64,000 nucleotides of DNA from Clostridia bacterium (GTDB taxonomy: Bacteria; Bacillota; Clostridia; Oscillospirales; Acutalibacteraceae). Location of the stretch: positions 110,798 to 174,797 of the forward strand of contig JAFQVY010000015.1 of the NCBI GenBank assembly GCA_017407755.1. Direction: 5' to 3'. Below, one piece after another: positions 17,529 to 25,490 of this stretch (positions are counted from its first letter, which is position 1; the number at the start of each line of letters is the position of its first letter). Below the pieces are notes generated by a model. The model worked only from the letters and a program-made list of their open reading frames with translations. It ran no database searches and was not told where the DNA came from. Made by a program: the position numbers and the translations under genes.

Positions 17529-18506
17529 ATGGGCTACAAACATCTTGAATTTCCCAAGAACTCTATATTTTTAGTTACAGGCGGAGCAGGCTTTATCGGC
17601 TCTAACCTTTGTGAAGCAATTCTCGATATGGGTTACACTGTACGCTGCCTTGATAACCTTTCCACAGGTAAAAAATCAAATATGGACGGTTTTATCAATA
17701 ACCCAAACTTTACATTTATCGAAGGCGATATTCGTGACCTTGACACCTGTATGATGGCTTGCAAGAATGTTGACTATGTTCTTAATCAGGCTGCATGGGG
17801 CTCTGTTCCCCGCTCTATCGAAATGCCTCTTCTTTACGAAGACATCAACATCGGCGGCACTCTTAATATGATGGAAGCTGCCCGTCAGCAGGGTGTTAAG
17901 AAGTTTGTGTACGCCTCCTCATCTTCAGTTTACGGTGATGAGCCTAATCTTCCAAAAAAAGAAGGCAGAGAAGGCAACCTTCTCTCCCCCTATGCTCTTA
18001 CCAAAAGAGTTGACGAAGAATACGGCAAGCTTTACACAAAGCTTTACGGACTTGATACCTACGGCATGCGTTACTTCAATGTTTTCGGCAGACGTCAGGA
18101 CCCCGACGGTGCTTATGCCGCTGTTATTCCCAAATTTATAAAGCAGCTTTTAAAGGGCGAAGTTCCCACAATTAACGGTGATGGCAAACAGTCCCGTGAC
18201 TTCACCTACATTGAAAATGTAATCGAAGCAAACCTTAAGGCATGTCTTGCCCCTTCAAGTGCTGCAGGCGAAGCTTTCAATGTAGCCTTCGGCGGCAGAG
18301 AATACCTTATTGACATCTACTACGGTCTTACAAAAGCTTTAGGCAAAGAGGATATCGAGCCTAACTTCGGCCCCGACAGAAAGGGCGACATAAAGCATTC
18401 CAACGCTGATATCAGTAAGGCAAAGGATCTTTTAGGCTACGACCCCGATTATAGCTTTAAAGAAGGCATTAAACTTGCCATAGATTGGTATAGAGAAAAT
18501 CTGTAA
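17529..18506 (+). CDS. UDP-N-acetylglucosamine 4-epimerase family protein (WbpP/TviC-like)
   Basis: 325 residues of the extended SDR family. GGAGFIGSN near residue 20 binds NAD, the catalytic Ser is in ASSSSVYG near 131, and the YxxxK pair is YALTK near 157. HQAA is replaced by NQAAWGSVPRSIEMP, the block seen in WbpP and TviC. These enzymes interconvert UDP-GlcNAc/UDP-GalNAc or their uronates at C4. With the WbpO/TviB-like dehydrogenase upstream this gives UDP-GalNAcA, the Vi-antigen and O6-antigen precursor. The gene returns to the codon use of the main operon after the A/T-rich amidotransferase gene. It lies 10 bases after that gene, so the two are probably co-transcribed. Confidence 0.9.
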   Translation: MGYKHLEFPKNSIFLVTGGAGFIGSNLCEAILDMGYTVRCLDNLSTGKKSNMDGFINNPNFTFIEGDIRDLDTCMMACKNVDYVLNQAAWGSVPRSIEMPLLYEDINIGGTLNMMEAARQQGVKKFVYASSSSVYGDEPNLPKKEGREGNLLSPYALTKRVDEEYGKLYTKLYGLDTYGMRYFNVFGRRQDPDGAYAAVIPKFIKQLLKGEVPTINGDGKQSRDFTYIENVIEANLKACLAPSSAAGEAFNVAFGGREYLIDIYYGLTKALGKEDIEPNFGPDRKGDIKHSNADISKAKDLLGYDPDYSFKEGIKLAIDWYRENL

Positions 18507-18750
18507 ATTTAATAATTATAAATATAAACTTCTGATATTTGTACTCTGCCTTTCGTTCGTAATGATAGCTTTAAGAATATATCCCTACTCATAATTTACC
18601 GCACTTTATGTTTTGGAAAGTGTACTATTTACAATAGAAATTCATACAATTAATAACAATATGTAACGAAAAGCACCCATAATTTATCAATTTTATAATG
18701 ATGTTTTTATAAATACGACAAAATAACCACTCACGAAAGCAGGACAAAAC

Positions 18751-20280
18751 ATGATTATTAATAATAAAGCATTGTTAAAAACTTTTTCGCACAAATTAGG
18801 AAATATTTCATATAAACGAAAATATAAAAAGAACCCTGATTTGTTCTTATCTCTAAAACAACTATGCCAACAAGTAAACTTAGACACTAATAATTTTGAT
18901 GCAGATATAAATGAAAAATTAGAACGAATAGTTTCTCAAATAAGCAGGTATGGTGATAGATTTACTAAAGACTGCGTATGTGTTCAACTATACGATGATA
19001 GTGATGATACTATGAGAAAAGCCATTAACGACGGAGCACTAGTCTGTATCACCAACCATAAAATCGAAGGTATTCCTTGTATCGTTGTGGAGAATACATA
19101 TTCAGTATATGCTGATATGTGTAGTATATATCGTGACTTTTATAAAATAAAATCTACCGTAGTATTAGGCAGCATAGGAAAAACTACGGCTAAAAAAATG
19201 GTTGCCGCTGTATATAACCAAAAATTCAATACACTATATGATACAGGTAATGATAATATTTTAGATAGCATAGGCTCAATCAGCCAGCATATTCCTACCT
19301 CCTCAGAACAATTCATTGCGGAATTAAGTGAGGATACTCCAGGTCTAATTAAAGAAATGTCTAAAATCATTAAGCCAGATATAGCAATAATTACAACTAT
19401 CGATAAATCTCACATTCAATTTTATAAAAGCGAAGAAAATATATACAATGAGTTCTGTACTGTAACACAACACATGCACAAAGACGGTGTGTGCATAATT
19501 AGTCTTGATGAGCAAAATTCCGCTAATTTAATTACAGATAAAAAAGTGGTTTTTGTATCAACCCAAAATAAAAACGCCGACTTTTTAGCCCAGGATATTT
19601 TTGTTGATACAGAGGGTCTCAAATTCAATGTAGTAGAAAAATCCACTAGTAAATCATTTGCTGTGAAATTATATAATACTTTCGCAATACATAATGTTAC
19701 CTCTGCACTGTATGCTTTTGCAGCCGGAATGATATCTGGTATGAAACCTTACGAAATTATCAACGGTCTCGCATCGTATCGACCAACTGGTATTAGGCAA
19801 AATATATATAAATCTAAAGGCATCATAATATATGCCGATTGCTACAATGCTGTTGCAAAATCTGTCCGCTCTGCAATAAATGCATCTTGTAATATACCAA
19901 TCACCGGAAAAAGAGTTGCTGTTATTGGCGATGTTGCTGAAGCGGGCACTTATACTCAATCAACACATGATGAAATTGTTGACATAATCAATACATCAAA
20001 AGTAGATTTTTTATTCACGTGTGGTAAAGAACTCAAAAATGCCCTGTCAAGAAATCCTGTACGAAACGATCTGCATGTGCTTACTTTTAATAACCAAAAA
20101 GAAATGAACAAAGCGATAAAAAAACATCTATCCAAAGGTGATTTGGTGCTTTTTAAATCCAGTCATAGCGGAAATTTACAAAAATCAATTTCAACGATTT
20201 TTCCGATCCAATATTTTATTCAATCCATAAAATATTATACTCCAAGAATAAAATGGCATTTTAAAGTTATCTTAAATTAA
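18751..20280 (+). CDS. MurF-like Mur ligase family protein
   Basis: 509 residues. The central Mur ligase domain has an ATP loop GSIGKTT at 140-146, where MurF usually has GTNGKT or GSSGKT. A second block, IIKPDIAIITTIDKSH, matches the Mur motif A-IT-NI---H. The C-terminal part carries RPTGIRQ, DCYNAVAKSVRSA and VAVIGDVAEAG, typical of MurF, which links D-Ala-D-Ala to the UDP-MurNAc-tripeptide. The N-terminal domain (1-130) differs from UDP-binding MurF domains. The gene is markedly A/T-rich and follows a 244-base gap with no clear promoter, so it may have been acquired separately. Its job could be ligation of an amino acid or dipeptide to a sugar carboxylate, but that is inference; a role as a divergent MurF cannot be excluded. 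Confidence 0.75.
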   Translation: MIINNKALLKTFSHKLGNISYKRKYKKNPDLFLSLKQLCQQVNLDTNNFDADINEKLERIVSQISRYGDRFTKDCVCVQLYDDSDDTMRKAINDGALVCITNHKIEGIPCIVVENTYSVYADMCSIYRDFYKIKSTVVLGSIGKTTAKKMVAAVYNQKFNTLYDTGNDNILDSIGSISQHIPTSSEQFIAELSEDTPGLIKEMSKIIKPDIAIITTIDKSHIQFYKSEENIYNEFCTVTQHMHKDGVCIISLDEQNSANLITDKKVVFVSTQNKNADFLAQDIFVDTEGLKFNVVEKSTSKSFAVKLYNTFAIHNVTSALYAFAAGMISGMKPYEIINGLASYRPTGIRQNIYKSKGIIIYADCYNAVAKSVRSAINASCNIPITGKRVAVIGDVAEAGTYTQSTHDEIVDIINTSKVDFLFTCGKELKNALSRNPVRNDLHVLTFNNQKEMNKAIKKHLSKGDLVLFKSSHSGNLQKSISTIFPIQYFIQSIKYYTPRIKWHFKVILN

Positions 20281-20289
20281 TTTGGAACT

Positions 20290-21117
20290 ATGAAAATCCA
20301 ACGTAAATTTTTTTTAACTATAATTATCGTTCTATTTATGCTGTTATGTGTATTATTAGATTTGCACATAAGTTTCGATTGTTTGCAAACATCATCATAT
20401 TCTATAAACTATACCTTACCTTTTCAGGATACTTGTCTTGTTGTGCTTTCCGACCTGCACGACTCAAGTTTTGGTAAGGGAAACTCAAAGCTCATTGAAA
20501 GAGTCAAAGCGTGTGAGCCTGACCTGATATTTACAGTGGGCGATATGGTGAGCAATTATTGTGAGGACTATACTTATCTGGCACCTTTATATGACGCTTT
20601 ATCCGGAATTGCCCCCACGTACTGCTCTTTAGGAAATCACGAGCTTTCTCATCCAGAGAGCGAAAAAATCAAAGAAATTCTCAGTCAGCATGCAAATCTG
20701 CTTGACAATGAATACACCGAAATCACCGTAAACGGCAATGAAATCCGGCTCGGCGGGCTTAGTGAGTATCACCCCGATAACGAAACTGCAAAAGCTTTTG
20801 TTGCTGATTTTGCCGATACCGACAAATTTACTCTTTTGCTTTCTCACTGCCCCGAATACTACATTTGGGGAGTTGACGAGGTGAAAATTGATTTAATGGT
20901 TTCAGGGCATACCCACGGCGGTCAGGTGATTTTGCCCTTTGCAGGCGGCATGTTTGCCCCTGAGCAAGGCTGGTGGCCCTACTTTGACTACGGCGTTTTT
21001 TATGAGGATAATGCAACCCTTGTAATTACGCGAGGCTTAGGCACATCAAAGCAAAAAGCTCCCCGATTTAACAATCCCCCTGAAATTATGTATCTCACTC
21101 TTACTCCTGAGGTGTAA
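20290..21117 (+). CDS. Membrane-anchored calcineurin-like metallophosphoesterase
   Basis: 275 residues. One N-terminal membrane helix (about 8-28) is followed by a metallophosphoesterase domain facing outside. Metal ligands are visible as LSDLHD, GDMV, GNHE, LSHCPE and SGHTHGGQ, the complete set of the YkuE/YaeI branch. That branch includes hydrolases of phosphodiesters and UDP-linked lipids, and the substrate here is unknown. The ribosome site is weak (ttggaact), which suggests coupling to the gene ending 9 bases upstream. The gene overlaps no neighbour; the CYTH gene starts one base after its stop. Codon use becomes less A/T-rich along this gene, which suggests that the boundary of the A/T-rich segment lies near its 5' end. 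Confidence 0.9.
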   Translation: MKIQRKFFLTIIIVLFMLLCVLLDLHISFDCLQTSSYSINYTLPFQDTCLVVLSDLHDSSFGKGNSKLIERVKACEPDLIFTVGDMVSNYCEDYTYLAPLYDALSGIAPTYCSLGNHELSHPESEKIKEILSQHANLLDNEYTEITVNGNEIRLGGLSEYHPDNETAKAFVADFADTDKFTLLLSHCPEYYIWGVDEVKIDLMVSGHTHGGQVILPFAGGMFAPEQGWWPYFDYGVFYEDNATLVITRGLGTSKQKAPRFNNPPEIMYLTLTPEV

Positions 21118-21118
21118 A

Positions 21119-21655
21119 ATGGATAAAAAACCTTTGGAAATCGAATATAAATTCTTAATCGAAATGCCTGACTTAAAGGTGCTTGAGGCTCAGCCTGATT
21201 TCACTGAAAAAAAGCTGTGTCAGATGTATCTTGAGCTGCCCCTTGGCTTTAGCGAATTTGGCACAAGGTGCCGAATAAGAAAAATTGAGGAGCAAGGCAA
21301 AGTGACCTTCATAAAAACCTTTAAGAAGGATGTAACAGACCTTACAAGGGTAGAGATTGAAGAAGAAATTTCAGAGGAAGAATACACCAAACTTTCGGCT
21401 TTTTTGCGAAAAGGCACTGCTCCTGTTGAGAAAACAAGGCTTACGTTTTCGCACAAAAATTACACCTGTGAGGTGGATATTTTCCCATTTTGGAGTGACA
21501 AGGCTTTTCTTGAAATCGAAGTGGAAAGCGAAAGTGTTACTCCCCCTATCCCCGACTTTATTCGGGTAACAAAGGATGTTTCAAAAGATAAAAGCTATCG
21601 TAATTCTTCCATTGCAAAAATGCTTTTTAACCATAGTTTTAACACAAAAAAATAA
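21119..21655 (+). CDS. CYTH domain protein (triphosphate tunnel metalloenzyme)
   Basis: 178 residues. The N-terminus carries the CYTH signature ExExK as EIEYK at residues 7-11. Alternating charged strands follow (RCRIRKI, KVTFIKTFK, RVEIEEEIS, KTRLTF, EVDIFPFW, FLEIEVE), the eight-stranded tunnel that binds triphosphates with divalent metal. Bacterial members hydrolyse inorganic triphosphate or, less often, make cAMP or thiamine triphosphate; the substrate here cannot be told. Its start codon is one base after the stop of the phosphoesterase gene, so translation is probably coupled, and a strong terminator follows. Confidence 0.88.
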   Translation: MDKKPLEIEYKFLIEMPDLKVLEAQPDFTEKKLCQMYLELPLGFSEFGTRCRIRKIEEQGKVTFIKTFKKDVTDLTRVEIEEEISEEEYTKLSAFLRKGTAPVEKTRLTFSHKNYTCEVDIFPFWSDKAFLEIEVESESVTPPIPDFIRVTKDVSKDKSYRNSSIAKMLFNHSFNTKK

Positions 21656-21681
21656 AGGAGCAATTGCTCCTTTATTTTTTT
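21654..21681. terminator. Bidirectional terminator between CYTH and DUF1919 genes
   Basis: AAAGGAGCAA / TTGCTCCTTT forms a perfect palindrome at 21654-21673 with T runs on the plus side and A-rich sequence on the other. It includes the stop of the CYTH gene and the last codons of the convergent gene. Confidence 0.8.
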
Positions 21682-22343
21682 ACATATTTTTTATTATCAA
21701 AATTCCCACCATTCGCTTCGTTAAACCACTTTACAAAATCAAAATACTTTTCATATTCTCGACTATCGTTCCAAATTATTCTTCTTAATATATTTCCTAC
21801 TTCTCCCTTTGACTCATATTTTTTGATTTGTACCGCATAGGGAATATCCGGGTAATAATTATATGTAAAAGCTAATACGCCTTTTGCTTTTACATTTGCC
21901 AACTTAAGAATATCCTCTTTAGTTATACCGTCTCTTTCGGAACATACGATAAAAAGATTATCTCTGTCAATTCTACTTTTTCTATCTAACCATTTTGTTT
22001 CAGCATCTTCTTTACACGTATAGTGAGAAAAATGGATTGTAATGTCATTAAGCTTTGCACAAGGGAATGTGTACTCAGAATGCTTGAAAAATTCAAGATT
22101 TGTATCCAAGTAATAATCTAAATTTGTTGCAAATTTAATAAAATCCCCCTGATACATCATTGTATTTATAGTAGGAGAACGAAACTGTAAACCCAAATCA
22201 TGAAACAATGTTCCGCCCATACAATTAGGACATAAAAGTGTGGCTGTTGTATTATTTAGCCTTTTTCTCATCTTTTTTCTTCTGTAGATTGCAAAAACAT
22301 TACTCTTAACAAATAGTTCCTTAAGCTTAGCGGCTATACTCAT
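21672..22343 (-). CDS. DUF1919 family protein, probable surface-polysaccharide modification enzyme
   Basis: 223 residues. The pattern CPNCMGGTLFHDLGLQFRSPT near 38, GDFIKFATNLDYYL, ITIHFSHYTCKEDAETKWLDRKSRI and NLFIVCSERDGI matches DUF1919, a family often encoded in capsule and exopolysaccharide loci and sometimes annotated as exopolysaccharide biosynthesis protein. No reaction is established. The Asn-Asn start of the family (SNNCWGG) is replaced by CPNCMGG. No membrane helix is seen. The gene is convergent to the glycan cluster and shares its terminator, so it may be a satellite of that locus. gagggtaaggt lies ahead of ATG 22343. Confidence 0.75.
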   Translation of the reverse strand: MSIAAKLKELFVKSNVFAIYRRKKMRKRLNNTTATLLCPNCMGGTLFHDLGLQFRSPTINTMMYQGDFIKFATNLDYYLDTNLEFFKHSEYTFPCAKLNDITIHFSHYTCKEDAETKWLDRKSRIDRDNLFIVCSERDGITKEDILKLANVKAKGVLAFTYNYYPDIPYAVQIKKYESKGEVGNILRRIIWNDSREYEKYFDFVKWFNEANGGNFDNKKYVKK

Positions 22344-22485
22344 ACCTTACCCTCGCTAAATTCATTATAATAATCTAACCATATAGTAACACACTTTTCT
22401 TTTATAATCAAGAGCTTTATAATATTTTGCTACAACATTCAATTATATATAACAAGAATTTTTAACGGCACCCTTACATAAAACA

Positions 22486-22514
22486 TTGACTTATTAATCA
22501 ATCGGTGCTAAAAT
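22486..22514 (+). promoter_or_regulatory. SCIFF promoter
   Basis: TTGACT (22486-22491) and TAAAAT (22509-22514) with a 17-base spacer, 34 bases upstream of the SCIFF start codon. Confidence 0.7.
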
Positions 22515-22547
22515 ACTTTTAGAAATATAATTTCGGAGGAATTTATT

Positions 22548-22694
22548 ATGACAATCAAAACTCTTGACACCAAAAATCTTTGTGAGTCTGCTAAGTGCGG
22601 CGGTTGCGGCGAGTGCCAGACTTCTTGTCAGTCTGCTTGCAAAACAAGCTGCGGTGTTGCAAATCAGGAATGCGAGAACACAGAGAATAAGTAA
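22548..22694 (+). CDS. scfA: SCIFF ribosomal peptide precursor
   Basis: 48 residues, with cggaggaatttatt ahead of the ATG. The sequence fits the SCIFF family (six cysteines in forty-five), the most widespread RiPP precursor of Clostridia: IKTLDTKNLC at the start and the block CGECQTSCQSACKTSC in the centre. Its maturase forms thioether links from these Cys residues to nearby Thr or other residues. Here eight Cys are encoded (12, 17, 20, 23, 27, 31, 35, 42). Cys12 and Cys17 are extra to the usual six. A terminator-like hairpin separates the gene from the maturase gene 62 bases downstream. Confidence 0.96.
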   Translation: MTIKTLDTKNLCESAKCGGCGECQTSCQSACKTSCGVANQECENTENK

Positions 22695-22717
22695 TTCGTT
22701 TTAATTACGCAAATCTT

Positions 22718-22741
22718 TGCCGCCGTTTGGCGGCATTTTTT
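22718..22741 (+). terminator. Attenuating hairpin between SCIFF and its maturase
   Basis: TGCCGCC / GGCGGCA stem with a GTTT loop followed by six T. Read-through is needed to reach the maturase gene, which would keep precursor above enzyme. Confidence 0.8.
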
Positions 22742-22756
22742 GTAGGAGTGACATAA

Positions 22757-24136
22757 ATGATACATTGCTATAAATTAGGCGGACTTAACATTGTACTTGA
22801 CATCTGTTCAGGCTCAGTCCACGTTGTTGATGACGTTGCCTTTGACATAATCGAGATGTATGAGCAGAAAACTCAGGAAGAAATACTTTCATTTATTCTT
22901 GAAAAATACCCCCATAATCCCGAAGTAAACGAAGCCGAGATAAAAGACTGCTTCAAACAGATTGAATCATTAAAGGAAGCCGGAAAGCTCTTCACCCCCG
23001 ATACCTTTGAGGGTATGGCAGGTAAGCTCAAGGAAAAGAGCAAGGGCATTATAAAGGCGCTTTGCCTGCATATTGCCCATACTTGCAACCTTAACTGCTC
23101 ATACTGCTTTGCTTCTCAGGGAAAGTACCACGGCGAGCGTGCTATGATGAGCTTTGAGGTGGGCAAAAGAGCCCTTGATTTTCTTGTTGAAAATTCGGGC
23201 ACACGCAGAAATCTTGAGGTTGACTTCTTCGGCGGTGAGCCGCTGATGAATTTTTCTGTTGTAAAAGACCTTGTCGCTTACGCCAGAAGTATTGAAAAGG
23301 AAAAGGGCAAAAACTTCCGATTTACCCTTACTACCAACGGTGTTTTGGTTGACCAGGAGGTTATTGACTTTGCCAACAAAGAGTGCAGTAACGTGGTTTT
23401 AAGCCTTGACGGCAGAAAAGAAATCCACGACCGCTTCCGAGTAGACTATCAGGGCAACGGAAGCTTCGATAAAATTGTTCCGAAATTTCAGGATTTTGTT
23501 AAGCAAAGAGGCGGCAAAAACTACTATATGCGCGGCACCTTTACCCATGCAAACCCCGACTTTTTAAACGACATCAAAGCAATGCTTGACTTAGGCTTTA
23601 AGGAGCTTAGTATGGAGCCTGTTGTCTGTGCTGAAAATGACCCTTCCCGACTTACCGAAGAAGACCTTGAGATTGTTATGAAGCAGTATGAGGAGCTTGC
23701 AGAGCTTATGCTTAAAAAGCATCGCGAAGGTGCCCCCTTTACCTTCTACCACTATATGATTGACCTTAAAGGCGGCCCTTGTATTTACAAGCGGCTTTCG
23801 GGTTGCGGCTCAGGCACCGAGTATATGGCGGTTACTCCTTGGGGAGACCTTTACCCCTGCCACCAGTTTGTAGGCGAGGAGAAATTCCGCCTTGGCTCTG
23901 TTTTTGAGGGTGTCACCAACACCGAAATTCAGGAGGACTTTGCCTCTTGCAACGTATATGCTCACGAAGAATGCAAGGACTGTTGGGCAAAGCTTTACTG
24001 CTCAGGCGGCTGTGCTGCCAACGCTTACCACTCCACAGGCTCTGTAAAAGGTATATACAAAGACGGTTGCAAGCTTTTTAAAAAGCGTATGGAATGTGCA
24101 ATTATGCTTGAATGTGCCAAGGCACTTGACGAATAA
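22757..24136 (+). CDS. scfB: Thioether cross-link-forming SCIFF peptide maturase (radical SAM/SPASM)
   Basis: 459 residues, the usual length. The N-terminal 80 residues (MIHCYKLGGLNIVLDICSGSVH start) are the peptide-recognition domain. The radical SAM core has CNLNCSYC, C110, C114 and C117, binding the cluster that cleaves SAM. The C-terminal SPASM domain (about 345-440) has many Cys (GGPCIYKRLSGCGSG, YPCHQF, EECKDCWAKLYCSGGC) for auxiliary clusters. Known enzymes of this family form Cys-to-Thr thioether bridges in the SCIFF peptide. The precursor gene is immediately upstream. The stop is followed after one base by the decarboxylase-family ATG, so those two are translationally coupled, a conserved neighbourhood in Clostridia. 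Confidence 0.97.
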   Translation: MIHCYKLGGLNIVLDICSGSVHVVDDVAFDIIEMYEQKTQEEILSFILEKYPHNPEVNEAEIKDCFKQIESLKEAGKLFTPDTFEGMAGKLKEKSKGIIKALCLHIAHTCNLNCSYCFASQGKYHGERAMMSFEVGKRALDFLVENSGTRRNLEVDFFGGEPLMNFSVVKDLVAYARSIEKEKGKNFRFTLTTNGVLVDQEVIDFANKECSNVVLSLDGRKEIHDRFRVDYQGNGSFDKIVPKFQDFVKQRGGKNYYMRGTFTHANPDFLNDIKAMLDLGFKELSMEPVVCAENDPSRLTEEDLEIVMKQYEELAELMLKKHREGAPFTFYHYMIDLKGGPCIYKRLSGCGSGTEYMAVTPWGDLYPCHQFVGEEKFRLGSVFEGVTNTEIQEDFASCNVYAHEECKDCWAKLYCSGGCAANAYHSTGSVKGIYKDGCKLFKKRMECAIMLECAKALDE

Positions 24137-24137
24137 T

Positions 24138-25475
24138 ATGAACACACCTATTTGTGATTATGTAAAAAAATATGCAGAGAACAGCAATCTTCGACTGCAC
24201 ATGCCCGGACACAAGGGCACTTCATTTTTAGGAATTGAGCACCTTGACATTACCGAAATTCAGGGTGCCGATGTGCTTTACTCTGCTGAGGGTATTATTA
24301 AAGAAAGCATGGATAATGCCGCGTCCCTTTTCTCTACGGCAAAAACCCTCTACAGCACCGAAGGCTCGTCCCTTTCAATAAGAGCTATGCTGTATCTTTT
24401 GAAGCTTTATGCCAAGGGAAAGGGCAGAACTCCGCTTATTTTAGCAGGGCGAAACGCCCACAAGGCATTTTTAAGTGCAGCAGCGTTAAATGATTTTAAT
24501 GTAGACTGGCTATACCCCGAAAAAAGCGAGGGGCTTTTAAGCCTAAAGGTAACCCCCGAACAGCTCAGAGCACACCTTGAAAAATGCAAGGAAATGCCTG
24601 TTGCCCTTTACATAACAAGTCCCGATTATCTGGGAAATGTTTCTAATATCAAAGAACTTTCGGCGCTTTGCAGGGAATTTGGCTTGCTTTTGCTTGTTGA
24701 CAACGCCCACGGTGCATATCTGAATTTTCTTAAAGAGTCTGCTCACCCCATAGCCTTGGGTGCAGATATATGTTGCGACTCTGCTCACAAAACCCTGCCT
24801 GTGCTTACAGGGGGCGGATATCTTCACATAAGCAAAAATGCCCCCGAAATCTTTATAGAACAAGCCGAAAATGCAATGTCGCTTTTTGCTTCTACAAGTC
24901 CCTCTTATCTTATTTTGCAGTCTCTTGATATGGCAAACAGATATTTAGCAAAGGGCTATAAAGAAAAGCTTTCGGCTTTCACAGAAAAATCACAGAATAT
25001 TAAAAAAGCCTTAACCCAGAAGGGTTATACTCTTTTTGGCGATGAAGTTTTGAAAATAACAATCTGTGCCAAAAAGTACGGATACTTAGGCACAGAGCTT
25101 GCAGAAATTCTTAAAGGCAAGAATGTAGTCTGCGAATTTGCCGACAAGGACTTTTTAACTCTTATGCTTACTCCCGAAAACGAGGAGGACCTCAATGAAC
25201 TTAAAGACGTCTTGCTCGGTATAGAAAAACGTCAAAAAATAAACGATGCTCCCCCTTGTGTAACTGTACCCAAAAAAGCTATGGGCATAAGAGATGCACT
25301 GTTTTGCCAAAGCATTGAAGTAAATGCAAAAGAGGCATCAGGTAAAATTTTAGCAAGCTATAACGTAAGCTGTCCCCCTGCTGTGCCCATAGCAGTTTGC
25401 GGCGAAATTATAGACGAAAACGCCCTTAAGGCTTTTGAATATTACGGTATAGAAAAATTAAGAATAGTTAAATAA
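24138..25475 (+). CDS. Orn/Lys/Arg decarboxylase family PLP enzyme
   Basis: 445 residues from ATG 24138, one base after the maturase stop; longer in-frame starts lie inside the maturase gene. The fold type I pattern is clear: RLHMPGHKG near 19, TLYSTEGSSLS near 72 and the PLP lysine in CDSAHKTLPVLTGGGYLH near 225. The short C-terminal domain (ending about 445) matches the compact Gram-positive SpeA/YaaO decarboxylases rather than the large enterobacterial ones. These make agmatine, cadaverine or putrescine; the substrate is undecided. The place between scfB and a SEDS gene has no obvious logic beyond shared transcription. Confidence 0.9.
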   Translation: MNTPICDYVKKYAENSNLRLHMPGHKGTSFLGIEHLDITEIQGADVLYSAEGIIKESMDNAASLFSTAKTLYSTEGSSLSIRAMLYLLKLYAKGKGRTPLILAGRNAHKAFLSAAALNDFNVDWLYPEKSEGLLSLKVTPEQLRAHLEKCKEMPVALYITSPDYLGNVSNIKELSALCREFGLLLLVDNAHGAYLNFLKESAHPIALGADICCDSAHKTLPVLTGGGYLHISKNAPEIFIEQAENAMSLFASTSPSYLILQSLDMANRYLAKGYKEKLSAFTEKSQNIKKALTQKGYTLFGDEVLKITICAKKYGYLGTELAEILKGKNVVCEFADKDFLTLMLTPENEEDLNELKDVLLGIEKRQKINDAPPCVTVPKKAMGIRDALFCQSIEVNAKEASGKILASYNVSCPPAVPIAVCGEIIDENALKAFEYYGIEKLRIVK

Positions 25476-25490
25476 AAGGAGGCGATTTAT

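Noticed and set aside
18507-18750. Possible small gene or RNA between the epimerase and MurF-like genes
   Set aside because: The stretch is A/T-rich with no ribosome site, no open frame of note and no stable hairpin; nothing can be supported.
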